Notes: a model not told the origin generated them from the letters alone. A DNA stretch of 64,000 bases from Bacteroidales bacterium UBA1374 (GCA_002305545.1 DBRG01000005.1:1-64000); one strand, 5' to 3'. Counted from the stretch's first letter, positions 43,001 to 52,612 are shown. Numbers and translations: made by a program.

Positions 43001-45762
43001 AGCACGATGTTTATGATTTTTTCAGGAACAACGATTATTTTCCGGATAATTTTATCACCGCTGTATTTTATGGTCCTTTCATCTTCCCTTACCAGCCGTT
43101 CAATTTCCTCTCTTGCCAGACCAAGCTCAATGGTTTTTTTAAACCGCAGCTTGCCGTTGAAAGATACCGGATAATCAAAAGTCTGCTCTTTTATGAACTC
43201 CGGATTAAACACGGGGAAGGAGGCATTGGCTACCGATGGCTCGTTCCCCAGCAGGGACCATAATTCTTCGGCAATATGCGGAGCGTAGGGAGATATCAAA
43301 ATTACCAGCGGTTCCAGGATCATTCGTTTATGACAGTCCAGATCGGTCAGCTGGTTTATGCTGATCATAAACGCACTGACGGTGGTATTGAAGGAAAAGT
43401 TTTCTATGTCTTCTTCCACTTTCCGGATCAGGGTGTGCAGTATCTTAAGTTCTTTTTCTTCAGGTTCCTGATTGTTTACTGTCCGGTTCCCGTCTTTGTC
43501 AAAGAACAACCTCCAGAATTTTTTCAAAAACCGGTGTACTCCGTCTATCCCATTGGTGTCCCATGGTTTGGACTGCTCCAGGGGTCCCAGGAACATTTCG
43601 TACATGCGCAGGGTATCTGCCCCGTACCGTTGGCAGATTTTATCTGGATTGACCACGTTATACATGGATTTGCTCATTTTCTCAATGGCCCATCCGCAGA
43701 TGTATTCCCCGTTTTCCAGAATGAACTGGGCGGTGCTGTATTCGGGACTCCAACGTCTGAAGGCTTCCAGGTCCAGGCGGTCATTCTCGACCAGGTTAAC
43801 GTCTACATGAAGCTCAGTGGTCTGGTAGTTGTCCTTGAGATTGAGTGACACAAACGTATTTGTGTTTTTAATACGATAAACGAAATTGGAACGTCCCTGG
43901 ATCATGCCCTGGTTAACCAGTTTGCGGAAAGGTTCCTCTTTGCATACAATCCCCAGATCAAATAAAAATTTGTTCCAGAACCTGGAATAGATCAGGTGAC
44001 CGGTTGCGTGCTCGGTGCCTCCGATGTACAGGTCAACATCCTGCCAGTATTTGTTGGCGGTTGCAGAAACAAGCTGTTCTGAATTATGCGGGTCCATATA
44101 CCGCAGGTAATAGGCAGAACTACCCGCAAATCCAGGCATGGTGCTCGTTTCCAGGGGATATCCCTGATATTTCCAGTTTTTGGCGTTAGCCAGGGGTGGC
44201 TCGCCCGAGGCGGAAGGGTGAAATGAATCCAGCGGTGGCAATTCAAGGGGTAAAAGCGACTCGTCAAGCGGGGTAGCCAAACCGTCCCTGTAATATATGG
44301 GAAAAGGTTCTCCCCAGTAGCGTTGCCGGGAAAAAATAGCGTCACGCAAACGGTAGTTCACTGTACGGATGCCCAATTTTCTTCTTTCAACTTCTGCAAT
44401 GGCTGCAGGTATTGCCTGCTGTACGGTCATCCCGTTTAAGAAACCGGAATTGCACATTATGCCTTCTTTGGCATCAAAACTTTCTTTGCTCACATCGCAG
44501 CCTTCAATCAAGGGAATGACAGGCAGGTTGAAATGCCTGGCAAAGATGTAATCGCGGCTATCGTGAGCAGGTACAGCCATAATAGCTCCCGTGCCATAAC
44601 CGGCCATTACATATTCACTGATCCATACGGGGATTTCTTTTCCAGTAAAAGGATTGATTGCATAGGACCCGCTGAAGACCCCGGTTACATGGTGTGTCTG
44701 GCTCATACGCTCCCGTTCCGTCTTGGTTTTGACATAGGCCAGGTAGTCTTCTACTTCTTTCTTTTGTCCAGGGCTGGTAAGTATATTGACCCATTCACTT
44801 TCAGGAGCAAGGACCATGAAGGTAACACCATAAATCGTGTCTGCACGGGTTGTGAAGACAGTCATGGAAAACGTCCCTGAGCCGTTCTTTACCAAAAACT
44901 CCATTTGGGCACCTTCTGATTTCCCTATCCAGTTGCGTTGCATCTCTTTCAGGGAATCGGACCATGAAATTTCCTCCAGTCCTTTGAGCAACCTTTCAGC
45001 GTAAGCAGATACACGCAATTGCCATTGTTTCATTTTTTTCTGCTCCACAGGAAAGCCGCCACGTATGGAATATCCCTCTTTGACCTCGTCATTGGCCAGC
45101 ACCGTCCCCAGTCCCGCACACCAGTTCACTGTCGTTTCTCCAAGGTATGCTATGCGGTAGCACATCAGGATATCTTCCTTCTCCTTTTTCGAAAAAGCAT
45201 GCCACTCCGTAGCGCCAAACTCCTTTTTGCAATTGTGTGCGGCTTTTATTCCGCTGTTACCCTGACAGTTGAACCTGTCAATAAGTTTATCTATAGGCTG
45301 CGCTTTTTCCAGGTCCATGTCGTACCAATGGTTGAACATTTTCAGAAATGCCCATTGGGTCCATTTATAATAGGATGGATCACATGTGCGTATTTCCCTG
45401 TCCCAGTCATATGAAAAGCCAAGTTTATCCAGCTGTTCACGGTACCGTTTAATATTTTGTGAGGTTGTCTTCTGGGGAGGTTGACCTGTTTGGATGGCGT
45501 ACTGTTCTGCAGGCAACCCGAACGCGTCGTAACCCATGGGGTGCAAAACGTTGTATCCCTTGTGTCTTTTATAACGTGTATATATGTCACTGGCAATATA
45601 GCCCAGGGGGTGGCCTACGTGCAGGCCTGCTCCGGAAGGATAGGGGAACATGTCCAAAACATAAAATTTTGGGATTGAGGAATCTGCCTCGACTTTAAAG
45701 GTCTTGTGAGACGACCAGAAAGATTGCCACTTCTGTTCAATTTCAGAAAAATTATACTCCAT
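42997..45762 (-). CDS. leuS: Leucyl-tRNA synthetase
   Basis: The 921-residue class I synthetase has HIGH in SGAGLHVGHPLGY (about 43-55) and an editing CP1 domain with GTGAIMAVPAHDSRD near 395. KMSKS is in EKMSKSMYNVVNP near 698. Anticodon-binding helices and a C-terminal extension follow. A TACCTTTG box lies 25 nt upstream. The downstream YitT gene overlaps it by 4 nt. Confidence 0.97.
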   Translation of the reverse strand: MEYNFSEIEQKWQSFWSSHKTFKVEADSSIPKFYVLDMFPYPSGAGLHVGHPLGYIASDIYTRYKRHKGYNVLHPMGYDAFGLPAEQYAIQTGQPPQKTTSQNIKRYREQLDKLGFSYDWDREIRTCDPSYYKWTQWAFLKMFNHWYDMDLEKAQPIDKLIDRFNCQGNSGIKAAHNCKKEFGATEWHAFSKKEKEDILMCYRIAYLGETTVNWCAGLGTVLANDEVKEGYSIRGGFPVEQKKMKQWQLRVSAYAERLLKGLEEISWSDSLKEMQRNWIGKSEGAQMEFLVKNGSGTFSMTVFTTRADTIYGVTFMVLAPESEWVNILTSPGQKKEVEDYLAYVKTKTERERMSQTHHVTGVFSGSYAINPFTGKEIPVWISEYVMAGYGTGAIMAVPAHDSRDYIFARHFNLPVIPLIEGCDVSKESFDAKEGIMCNSGFLNGMTVQQAIPAAIAEVERRKLGIRTVNYRLRDAIFSRQRYWGEPFPIYYRDGLATPLDESLLPLELPPLDSFHPSASGEPPLANAKNWKYQGYPLETSTMPGFAGSSAYYLRYMDPHNSEQLVSATANKYWQDVDLYIGGTEHATGHLIYSRFWNKFLFDLGIVCKEEPFRKLVNQGMIQGRSNFVYRIKNTNTFVSLNLKDNYQTTELHVDVNLVENDRLDLEAFRRWSPEYSTAQFILENGEYICGWAIEKMSKSMYNVVNPDKICQRYGADTLRMYEMFLGPLEQSKPWDTNGIDGVHRFLKKFWRLFFDKDGNRTVNNQEPEEKELKILHTLIRKVEEDIENFSFNTTVSAFMISINQLTDLDCHKRMILEPLVILISPYAPHIAEELWSLLGNEPSVANASFPVFNPEFIKEQTFDYPVSFNGKLRFKKTIELGLAREEIERLVREDERTIKYSGDKIIRKIIVVPEKIINIVL

Positions 45763-45787
45763 CTTGATCCTGTGATTTGTAAAGGCA

Positions 45788-45795
45788 CAAAGGTA
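45788..45795 (-). promoter_or_regulatory. -7 element TACCTTTG for leuS
   Basis: An exact TAnnTTTG on the minus strand, 25 nt before the leuS ATG. Confidence 0.55.
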
Positions 45796-45917
45796 ATAAA
45801 AACCTTTTTCAGGGGGAAGACAGGAATTAAGGTGACGGGAAATAGCAAAACGTATAATTCTTCAAAATTATTTTTTTAAATTATTATATAAACACGTGAT
45901 TATAAGTGTTATAAAAA

Positions 45918-45941
45918 GGACAATTATTCCGGACAATTATT
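45918..45941 (+). repeat. Tandem 11-bp direct repeats upstream of AraC genes
   Basis: GGACAATTATT occurs at 45918-45928 and 45931-45941, a 13-bp period. It lies 48 bp before a TAAATTTG box driving two AraC-type genes. AraC-family proteins often bind direct repeats, so this is a candidate autoregulatory operator. Confidence 0.5.
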
Positions 45942-45988
45942 ATTTCCATTCAAAGGGTTCAACTCTTTTTCTTTAAGCAATAGATTCG

Positions 45989-45996
45989 TAAATTTG
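45989..45996 (+). promoter_or_regulatory. -7 element TAAATTTG for the tandem AraC genes
   Basis: An exact match, 38 nt before ATG 46035. The rest of the 45763-46034 gap is very AT-rich and shows no coding frame. Confidence 0.5.
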
Positions 45997-46034
45997 AATA
46001 CACCTAATTTATTATTAATCATTTTATTGTAATA

Positions 46035-47177
46035 ATGTTACTTTTTTTATCAAATTTTATGGCCACTGTTGTATATTATGTGGCGGCATCTCTTTTATTG
46101 GCTAAGGTCAGAGTAAAATCTGTCCTGCATTTTTCACCTTCGATTCCTTTCAAAAGCCTTATTTTTTCTTTACTGGCTTTGGGTACGATCTACTGTCTGA
46201 GGGCAATCATCATTTATGGACGCTACGGGATCCTTTATAATTTTCTTAAAGAAGATTATTACCTGCGTATCACACTTACAAGCCTTCCACTTTATTGTAT
46301 TTCTTTTTCATCAATCGCATCCGGTCAAGTCAGAAAAATGTTACTTAAAAGAAGCCTGTTGTTTTTGACAGTGTTTTTTCTCTTATACCTCATCATAGCA
46401 GGGATTGTACAGAAAGGGATTACCCCGGGCCTGCTTTTTTCCGGGTTATTCCATGTCCTTTGTCTTGCCTGCACTGTGTCGGGTTTCATGTTGTTTTTTG
46501 TATTGAATAAAACATTAAAGAACCATAGTGAGCTACGGACAAAAGAGATTGGTTCTTTCAGGGCACTGATGGGTTTCCTTCCGGCAATGTCGCTTTCTGC
46601 ATACATACTGGTGCTGGCAGGGATAACCTGGCCTGCAGGTATCTTCTTTGCTGTATTTGTTCCTGTTCATTTGTTTTTCATTATGGCCATCATTATGAAA
46701 GATACAACCCTGGTTTATGGAGGCAGGTGGGTGGAAGAAACCCAGATTCCCAACAGCACAGCATGGCATGACCTGCAAGAAGAATGTACCAATGAGAATC
46801 ATTTCCGCTTGGATATATATAACAGGATCAAAAAATACCTGGAGAAAGAACAGGCATACAAGTCGCCTACACTTACAAGAGACGAACTGGCGGCAAATAT
46901 CGGTACAAATATCACCTATGTATCAAGATCTCTTAATGAATATGCTGGTATGAATTTCAAACAATTCATAAATGCCTACAGAGTAAAGCATGCCCAGGAT
47001 TATTTCCGGAAGCACCCGGAGGCCCGCCTTATAGAATTATGCAATGAATCGGGATTCAGGTCACTGACAGCCTTAAACCTGGCGTTCCGCGCCAATGTTG
47101 GAATGACTCCGGGAGAATGGTGCAGGATGGAACTACAGAAAATTAATAAAGAAAATAATCATGAAAAACAGCAGTAA
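46035..47177 (+). CDS. AraC-family regulator with N-terminal membrane domain
   Basis: The 380-residue protein has an N-terminal membrane domain of about six to seven hydrophobic helices (1-225) and a C-terminal AraC double helix-turn-helix (about 270-370; ELAANIGTNITYVSRSLNEY, ELCNESGFRSLTALNLAFR, MTPGEW). It has the same architecture as the regulator at 378 but a different sequence. It overlaps a second AraC-type gene by 17 nt; direct repeats upstream may be its target. The signal sensed is unknown. Confidence 0.85.
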   Translation: MLLFLSNFMATVVYYVAASLLLAKVRVKSVLHFSPSIPFKSLIFSLLALGTIYCLRAIIIYGRYGILYNFLKEDYYLRITLTSLPLYCISFSSIASGQVRKMLLKRSLLFLTVFFLLYLIIAGIVQKGITPGLLFSGLFHVLCLACTVSGFMLFFVLNKTLKNHSELRTKEIGSFRALMGFLPAMSLSAYILVLAGITWPAGIFFAVFVPVHLFFIMAIIMKDTTLVYGGRWVEETQIPNSTAWHDLQEECTNENHFRLDIYNRIKKYLEKEQAYKSPTLTRDELAANIGTNITYVSRSLNEYAGMNFKQFINAYRVKHAQDYFRKHPEARLIELCNESGFRSLTALNLAFRANVGMTPGEWCRMELQKINKENNHEKQQ

Positions 47178-47622
47178 TTTTTTAAGAAGGATTACCCGGT
47201 ATACACAGGGATGGCTAATGACAGATCCTGTTTTATTCACAAAAAAAGATGCGGCATACCCGGAAAATCCGGAAGATATTATTCTGTACATGAATAAAAT
47301 GATGGCCCAAAATGAATTTTATAAAAATCCATCTTTAACCATCGGGCATTTGTGCCGTGAAACACACACCAACCGTTCCTACCTTTCTAGATCAATTCAC
47401 CGTATGTATGGAACCAATTTTTGCGAATGGGTTAATATTTTCAGGATTGATACGGCCAAGCGACTGATAGAAAAAGAGTCAGGTAAAAAAATCGATCTGG
47501 AGGATTTGTCAATGGAATGCGGTTTCAATTCCGTACGTTCTTTCTGCAGGGTCTTCAAGGCAAGGGAATCCTGCACGCCCCGGCAGTACTTTAAAAAAAC
47601 CGCAGGAAGTGATTTTAAATGA
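47161..47622 (+). CDS. Short AraC-type DNA-binding protein without sensor domain
   Basis: The 153-residue protein consists almost entirely of an AraC helix-turn-helix pair (about 50-148; TIGHLCRETHTNRSYLSRSIHRMYG and LSMECGFNSVRSFCRVFKA) after a 45-residue N-terminus. No membrane or ligand domain is present. It overlaps the preceding membrane-bound AraC gene by 17 nt, so both are translated from one message. It could form a heterodimer with, or act downstream of, the longer protein. Convergent with trkA (8-nt overlap). Confidence 0.8.
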   Translation: MKNSSNFLRRITRYTQGWLMTDPVLFTKKDAAYPENPEDIILYMNKMMAQNEFYKNPSLTIGHLCRETHTNRSYLSRSIHRMYGTNFCEWVNIFRIDTAKRLIEKESGKKIDLEDLSMECGFNSVRSFCRVFKARESCTPRQYFKKTAGSDFK

Positions 47623-48967
47623 AATATTTATGAATTGTCTGCAGTGCAGAAGGAAGTGAAAAAACAACCACCCTGTCGTAAGGTTTGATTTCGGTATCAC
47701 CCTTGACAATAAGGCTGGTGTTTCCCCTGGTTATGCCACCTATGATAGCATCACGCGGAAAATCCAGATCGCGGACTTTTTTCTGGGTGACCAGGCTTCT
47801 GGGCTTAGCTATGAACTCCATGACTTCTGCATCAGACCCATTCAGACATTTCATGGATGGGACATCGCCGGTCATGGTAAAGCGGAATATCCTGCTTGCA
47901 GTGATGAGTTTTTTATTGATTGTGGCGTCTACTCCCACGCTTTCGGCGAGTTTGATGTAATCAAGATTTTCAACCTGTGCTATGGTTTTCTTCACGCCTG
48001 CCCTTTTAGCAGCCATACAGGAGAGAATGTTGGCTTCAGCACTGGGTGTGACTGCAACAAATGCATCCATCTGTGAGAGGTCTTCTTCCAGCAGAAGGTC
48101 CGTATTACGGGCATCGCCGTTAATGATCAGGGAACGCGGCAGGGAAACGACCAATTCCTTGCAGCGGTTGCTGTCAATTTCAACTACCCGGACTTTTTCA
48201 ATTCTGGATTCCATGTTGTGTGCAACCATTTCTCCGACCCTGCCGCCTCCCATGATCATCAGGTTTTTTACAATCATGTTTTCCTTGCCGCTAAGAATCA
48301 TGGCAGCGTGAGCCGCCTCTCTTTTGGTTATGACAAACACCAGGTCATGCATCTGGAAGACTGTGTCTTTGCGGGGAATAATGGTAATGCCTTCGCGGGC
48401 GATGGCTACTGCCCGGAAGGGAATATCACCTCCATTCTCTTCTGCGACCTGTTTCAGGCTTTTGTTGACGATCAATGAGCTTTCCAGAAGCTTAAGCACG
48501 ATAAGCTGTAGCCGTCCTCCGGAAAAATCCATGAATTCAGATGTCCCGGACTGTTTCAGGAGGTCAATGATCTCGTGTGCTGCAATTCTTTCCGGGTAAA
48601 ACAGAAGGTCAATACCCAATTCAGTGAATATGACCCTGTTCTCGTTTTTGAGATACTCTTTATTGTTGATGCGGGCAGTAACTCGTTTTGCCCCCAGTTG
48701 TTTGGCAAGCAGTGCCGACACAACATTCACATCCTGTTCTTCGGCAGGACTGACCGCTATGAATAAATCGCAGCGGCTTACTCCTGCTTTTTCAAGAGTG
48801 GATATGGATGTGGCTATTCCGGGTACGGGAACGACATCTGAAGTCTCTGCTATCTGATGCAGACGGGCTTCATTCTTATCTATAATAGTGATTTGATGGT
48901 TTTCATCGGACAACATCTTTGCCAGATGAAAACCAACCTCTCCCGCACCGGCAATAATTATATTCAT
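47615..48967 (-). CDS. trkA: Trk potassium uptake regulator TrkA
   Basis: The 450-residue peripheral protein is made of two RCK units. Each has a Rossmann NAD-binding fold (MNIIIAGAGEVGFHLAKML at 1-19; NLMIMGGGRVGEMVAHNM near 232) followed by a RCK-C ligand domain. It gates the TrkH/TrkG K+ channel; trkH is not in the window. It is downstream of the small acidic-protein gene at 48977 (9-nt gap) in one unit. Confidence 0.92.
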   Translation of the reverse strand: MNIIIAGAGEVGFHLAKMLSDENHQITIIDKNEARLHQIAETSDVVPVPGIATSISTLEKAGVSRCDLFIAVSPAEEQDVNVVSALLAKQLGAKRVTARINNKEYLKNENRVIFTELGIDLLFYPERIAAHEIIDLLKQSGTSEFMDFSGGRLQLIVLKLLESSLIVNKSLKQVAEENGGDIPFRAVAIAREGITIIPRKDTVFQMHDLVFVITKREAAHAAMILSGKENMIVKNLMIMGGGRVGEMVAHNMESRIEKVRVVEIDSNRCKELVVSLPRSLIINGDARNTDLLLEEDLSQMDAFVAVTPSAEANILSCMAAKRAGVKKTIAQVENLDYIKLAESVGVDATINKKLITASRIFRFTMTGDVPSMKCLNGSDAEVMEFIAKPRSLVTQKKVRDLDFPRDAIIGGITRGNTSLIVKGDTEIKPYDRVVVFSLPSALQTIHKYFI

Positions 48968-48976
48968 TCAAGGACC

Positions 48977-49198
48977 TTAATATTCGTCTTCGTTGAAAAA
49001 AAAATCTTCCTTGCTGGGATAATCAGGCCAGATGTCTTCAATGCTGTCGTATATTTCCCCATCATCCTCAAGATCTGACAGGTTTTCAATTACCTCCAGC
49101 GGAGCGCCCGAGCGTGTGGCATAATCAATAAGCTCCTCCTTGGTAGCGGGCCAGGGAGCGTCTTCCAGTTTTGATGCCAATTCAAGTGTCCAGTACAT
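48977..49198 (-). CDS. DUF2795-like small acidic protein
   Basis: The 73-residue, strongly acidic protein begins MYWTLELASKLEDAPWPATKEELIDYATRSGAP, matching the small DUF2795 family of Bacteroidota (helical, unknown function). The C-terminus is Asp/Glu-rich. It has a full promoter (TTG-N19-TAACTTTG) located inside the 3' end of the adenosyltransferase gene, and it is followed by trkA. Confidence 0.85.
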   Translation of the reverse strand: MYWTLELASKLEDAPWPATKEELIDYATRSGAPLEVIENLSDLEDDGEIYDSIEDIWPDYPSKEDFFFNEDEY

Positions 49199-49225
49199 TT
49201 ATGCAACGAATTTAAAAAATGTGAC

Positions 49226-49255
49226 CAAAGTTATACAAAATAGTCTTCCGCACAA
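49226..49255 (-). promoter_or_regulatory. Promoter of the DUF2795-trkA unit
   Basis: On the minus strand TTG (49253-49255) and TAACTTTG (49226-49233) are 19 bp apart. The start codon at 49198 follows 27 nt later. The promoter overlaps the last codons of the preceding gene. Confidence 0.7.
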
Positions 49256-49782
49256 CCTGTAGTAACGGTGATGAACCGGGCAAGAACAAAAAGGTAGTCA
49301 GAAAGCCGGTTAATGTATATTAAAATATCTGCGCTGGCAATATCCGTGCCAAGAGCTACTATATGACGTTCAGTTTCACGACAGATAGTACGGGCAATAT
49401 GAACCTGTGATGAAATGTCTGGATTATATGGGAGTACAAAAGATTTTAGGACCGGCAACTGGTCATGCAAATTATCAGTCGATTTTTCCAGGGCCGCAGC
49501 TGCGGGAAGGAAATCGTAGCGGGTATCAAGAGAGGGGTCTTTTGATGCCAGCCTTCTTGCCAGGAGCATGAGATCCTCCTGGATGCTGCGCAGGAAGGAA
49601 TTGATTTCGTGCAACCTTTGGTCAGGGGAAAATAAGGGATGAGAACGGATAAGTCCCAGCCAGGATATGAGCTCATCTACTTTTCCATAGGCTGCAACAC
49701 GTGGATGAGCCTTTGATATTCTGCTCCCGTCCTGAAGGGAGGTAGAACCATTGTCCCCAGTACCAGTGTAGATCTTACTCAT
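49231..49782 (-). CDS. Cob(I)alamin adenosyltransferase, PduO type
   Basis: The 183-residue enzyme transfers adenosyl from ATP to cob(I)alamin. The PduO-type N-terminal ATP site IYTGTGDNGSTSLQDGSRISK is followed by AYGKVDELISWLGL and the C-terminal CRETERHIVAL helix with INRLSDYLFVLARF. It overlaps the ATPase gene upstream by 4 nt. No other cobalamin genes or B12 riboswitch lie nearby. Confidence 0.92.
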   Translation of the reverse strand: MSKIYTGTGDNGSTSLQDGSRISKAHPRVAAYGKVDELISWLGLIRSHPLFSPDQRLHEINSFLRSIQEDLMLLARRLASKDPSLDTRYDFLPAAAALEKSTDNLHDQLPVLKSFVLPYNPDISSQVHIARTICRETERHIVALGTDIASADILIYINRLSDYLFVLARFITVTTGCAEDYFV

Positions 49783-50492
49783 GAATTGTTCAACACAGGA
49801 TTGTTGTTTAGCTGGTCGCTTTCTACCAGCCCGTCCCTCAGGCGGACGACCCGTCTTGCATAGTGGGCAATGTCCTCCTCGTGGGTTACGATAATAATGG
49901 TGTTTCCCTTTGAATAGATTTGTTCAAAAAGCTCCATTATATCCAGCGATGTTTTCGTATCAAGGTTTCCTGTTGGTTCATCGGCCAGAATTATTGATGG
50001 ATTGTTGACCATGGCACGGGCAAGGGCCACCCTTTGTTTTTGTCCGCCAGACAATTCATTTGGTTTGTGGTTCATCCTGTCCTCAAGGTCAACATTTATC
50101 AGGGCTCTTTTAGCCTCGCGCTCCCTATCCGCCCGGGGTAACCCTGCATATATCAGGGGCAATGCTACATTATTCAGGGCATTATACCTGGGCAACAGGT
50201 TGAACGACTGGAAAACGAATCCAATTTCTTTGTTTCTCACCTCGGCCAGCTGGTCGTCCCGCATCTGGCTTACATCCGTCCCGTTCAGGATATATGTTCC
50301 TTCTGTTGGAGTGTCCAGGCATCCCAGCAAATTCATTAAAGTAGACTTGCCCGATCCCGACGGCCCCATGATAGCTACGTATTCGTTCTTCCTGATTTCC
50401 AGATCAACACCGTTGAGTGCACGCACTTGCTGGGTCCCCATCTCGTAAATCTTCTTGATTCCCCTGATTTTTATAAGTACTTCTTTTTCCAT
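49779..50492 (-). CDS. ABC transporter ATP-binding protein, MacB/LolD type
   Basis: The 237-residue ATPase has Walker A GPSGSGKST, signature LSGGQKQRVALARAM, Walker B IILADEPTGNLD and H-loop VTHEEDIA. These are typical of the MacB/LolD/FtsE-like branch that powers mechanotransmission-type permeases. ATG 50492 (MEKEVLIKIRGIKK) is used; the long in-frame extension to 50630 runs into the folE leader and has no homology. The permease partner is not adjacent, since the next gene is the adenosyltransferase. Confidence 0.9.
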   Translation of the reverse strand: MEKEVLIKIRGIKKIYEMGTQQVRALNGVDLEIRKNEYVAIMGPSGSGKSTLMNLLGCLDTPTEGTYILNGTDVSQMRDDQLAEVRNKEIGFVFQSFNLLPRYNALNNVALPLIYAGLPRADREREAKRALINVDLEDRMNHKPNELSGGQKQRVALARAMVNNPSIILADEPTGNLDTKTSLDIMELFEQIYSKGNTIIIVTHEEDIAHYARRVVRLRDGLVESDQLNNNPVLNNS

Positions 50493-50595
50493 GATTGCGA
50501 ATGTACAAAAAATATGATTAGTCAACACACCGATTTTCCATTTGACTCCTTCAGGTCCTGAAAGTTTAAGGTAAATTACGAGATGTTTTTTTTTG

Positions 50596-50603
50596 TATTT
50601 TTG
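50596..50603 (+). promoter_or_regulatory. -7 element TATTTTTG for folE
   Basis: An exact TAnnTTTG 25 nt before the folE ATG, set in a T-rich stretch, so a chance match is more possible here than elsewhere. Confidence 0.4.
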
Positions 50604-50628
50604 TACTTTAATCCATATCCGATAATCC

Positions 50629-51216
50629 ATGTCTTATACCAACAACGACCATTATACTCCCGAAACGACAAGAAAGCTGGAAGAACATTACAAAGAAGTA
50701 ATGAAACTCCTTGGAGAGGATACAGAAAGAGAAGGCCTGGTCAGAACTCCGCTGAGGGTTGCACGGGCTATGCAGTTTCTTACAAAAGGATACCAGGAAG
50801 ATCCGGCTGCCATTCTGAATTCCGCAAAATTCCGTGAAGAATACCAGCAAATGGTTCTTATAAAGGATATCGAAATGTATTCCCTTTGTGAGCACCACAT
50901 GCTTCCCTTTTACGGAAAAGCTCATGTGGCGTATATTCCCGATGGTTTTATAACAGGGATCAGTAAAATTACCAGGGTAGTGGAAACATTTGCCCGCAGA
51001 TTTCAGGTACAGGAACGCCTAACGGTTCAGATCCGCGACTGCATCCAGGAAACACTCAACCCGATGGGTGTCGCTGTTGTCATCGAGGCCGAGCATATGT
51101 GCATGCAGATAAGGGGGGTCCAGAAACAACATTCAAAAATGGTTACCTCTGCCTTTACAGGAACATTCCTCAAGGATATGCGAACCAGGGAAGAACTCAT
51201 GCACCTGCTTCACTGA
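50629..51216 (+). CDS. folE: GTP cyclohydrolase I
   Basis: The 195-residue enzyme opens GTP to dihydroneopterin triphosphate, the first step of folate or pterin synthesis. Zinc and catalytic motifs are MYSLCEHHMLPFYGKAHVAYIP (about 83-104), ITRVVETFARRFQVQERLT, and CMQIRGVQKQHSKMVTSAFTG near 163 with the second zinc cysteine. Its last 20 nt overlap the end of the convergent cca gene. Confidence 0.97.
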   Translation: MSYTNNDHYTPETTRKLEEHYKEVMKLLGEDTEREGLVRTPLRVARAMQFLTKGYQEDPAAILNSAKFREEYQQMVLIKDIEMYSLCEHHMLPFYGKAHVAYIPDGFITGISKITRVVETFARRFQVQERLTVQIRDCIQETLNPMGVAVVIEAEHMCMQIRGVQKQHSKMVTSAFTGTFLKDMRTREELMHLLH

Positions 51217-52600
51217 TTCCCAGTTCAGCAGCCCTTTGTTTCATCAGCTCGAGGGCTTCTTCATAATTGTTGCCGATTTTTCCATCGAGGATAGCATCCT
51301 TGATATAATCCTTTATCAGTCCCACTTCGCGGCAGGGGGGCAGGTTGTAGGTCTTCATGATTACCTCTCCCGAGATGGGAGGCTGAAAGTTCCTGATGGC
51401 ATCTTTTTCTTCAACCTGGATCAGCTTTTTGCTTACCAATTCAAAATTCCCGAAGTGCTGCCTTACAGTCCTGGGATTTTTTGATGTAATGTCTGCACGA
51501 CACAACAGCATCAGGTCATCAATATCTTCTCCTGCATCGAACAGCAGCCTGCGAACCCCGGAATCACTTACATTATTTACCAGGGCAATAGGCCTTAAGT
51601 GTAGCTGTACCAATTTCCGGACATATTTCATTTCTTCTCCCAAGGGTAATCTGAGCTGCCGGAAAATCCCCGGGATCATTTTACTGCCAATAAAGTCGTG
51701 TCCGTGAAAAGTCCATCCCGCCTCCTTGTCAAATTGCTTGGTGGTCGGTTTTCCAATATCGTGAAGCAAGGCTGCCCAGCGAAGCCAGATATTGTCACTG
51801 ACCAGGGCAACGTTATCCAGGACTTCCATCGTATGACTGAAGTTTTCCTTGTGCCCTTTCCCTTCCATTGTTTCCACCCCGCGCAGCTGGGATACCTCCG
51901 GCAGGATCATAGGCAGAAGACCGCTTTTCTCCAACAGGCAGAATCCCAAAGAAGGCTTGCGTGAGGCCATGATTTTTTGCAATTCAGCCGTAATCCTCTC
52001 CTGTGACACAATCTGAATCCTGGAGGCATTCCTGGTAATGGACCCGAAAGCCGTTTCATCTATTGTGAATTCCAGTTGTGCTGCAAAACGGATTGCACGA
52101 ACCATCCTCAGGGGATCATCACTGAATGTTGTGTCCGGGTCCAAAGGAGTTCTTATGATTTTATTAACAAGATCGTTAAGGCCATTGAAAGGATCTGTCA
52201 GGGTGCCGTAATCTTCCTGCTGCAGGCTGAATGCCATTGCATTTATTGTGAAGTCACGTCTTTTCTGATCATCTTCCACAGTCCCGTTCTCTACAACCGG
52301 TTTTCGGGAATCGGACCTATAGGATTCTTTTCTGGCCCCGACGAACTCAATTTCCATCCCGCGGTAGCGTAACATGGCTGTACCAAAATTTTTAAACAGA
52401 GTGGCTTTAACATTTAGGACAGAGGCCACGTCGGAGGCAATTTCCAAACCATTACCTTCTACAACAATATCAATATCAGTACAACGACGTTTAAGAAAAA
52501 AATCACGTACATAACCTCCGATAACAAAGGCGCGCACATTTCTGGCCCCGGCCTGCAGGGATACGATTTTGAAAATCTTGGATCTCAGGGGAGCTTTCAT
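51197..52600 (-). CDS. cca: CCA tRNA nucleotidyltransferase with HD domain
   Basis: The 467-residue class II CCA-adding enzyme has the nucleotidyltransferase site FVIGGYVRDFFLKRRCTDIDIVVEG (25-49) and RRDFTINAMAF near 113. The templating region is near 155-170. A C-terminal HD phosphohydrolase domain (FSHTMEVLDNV, AALLHDIGKP) follows. Since tRNA-Ala and tRNA-Ile here lack encoded CCA, this enzyme is essential for them. It is co-transcribed behind the HsdR-N gene (12-nt gap). Confidence 0.95.
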   Translation of the reverse strand: MKAPLRSKIFKIVSLQAGARNVRAFVIGGYVRDFFLKRRCTDIDIVVEGNGLEIASDVASVLNVKATLFKNFGTAMLRYRGMEIEFVGARKESYRSDSRKPVVENGTVEDDQKRRDFTINAMAFSLQQEDYGTLTDPFNGLNDLVNKIIRTPLDPDTTFSDDPLRMVRAIRFAAQLEFTIDETAFGSITRNASRIQIVSQERITAELQKIMASRKPSLGFCLLEKSGLLPMILPEVSQLRGVETMEGKGHKENFSHTMEVLDNVALVSDNIWLRWAALLHDIGKPTTKQFDKEAGWTFHGHDFIGSKMIPGIFRQLRLPLGEEMKYVRKLVQLHLRPIALVNNVSDSGVRRLLFDAGEDIDDLMLLCRADITSKNPRTVRQHFGNFELVSKKLIQVEEKDAIRNFQPPISGEVIMKTYNLPPCREVGLIKDYIKDAILDGKIGNNYEEALELMKQRAAELGISEAGA

Positions 52601-52612
52601 TACAACGGATGT

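Noticed and set aside
49231..50492. Cobalamin riboswitch or B12 operon around the adenosyltransferase
   Set aside because: No B12-box-like leader was recognised and neighbouring genes are unrelated to cobalamin.
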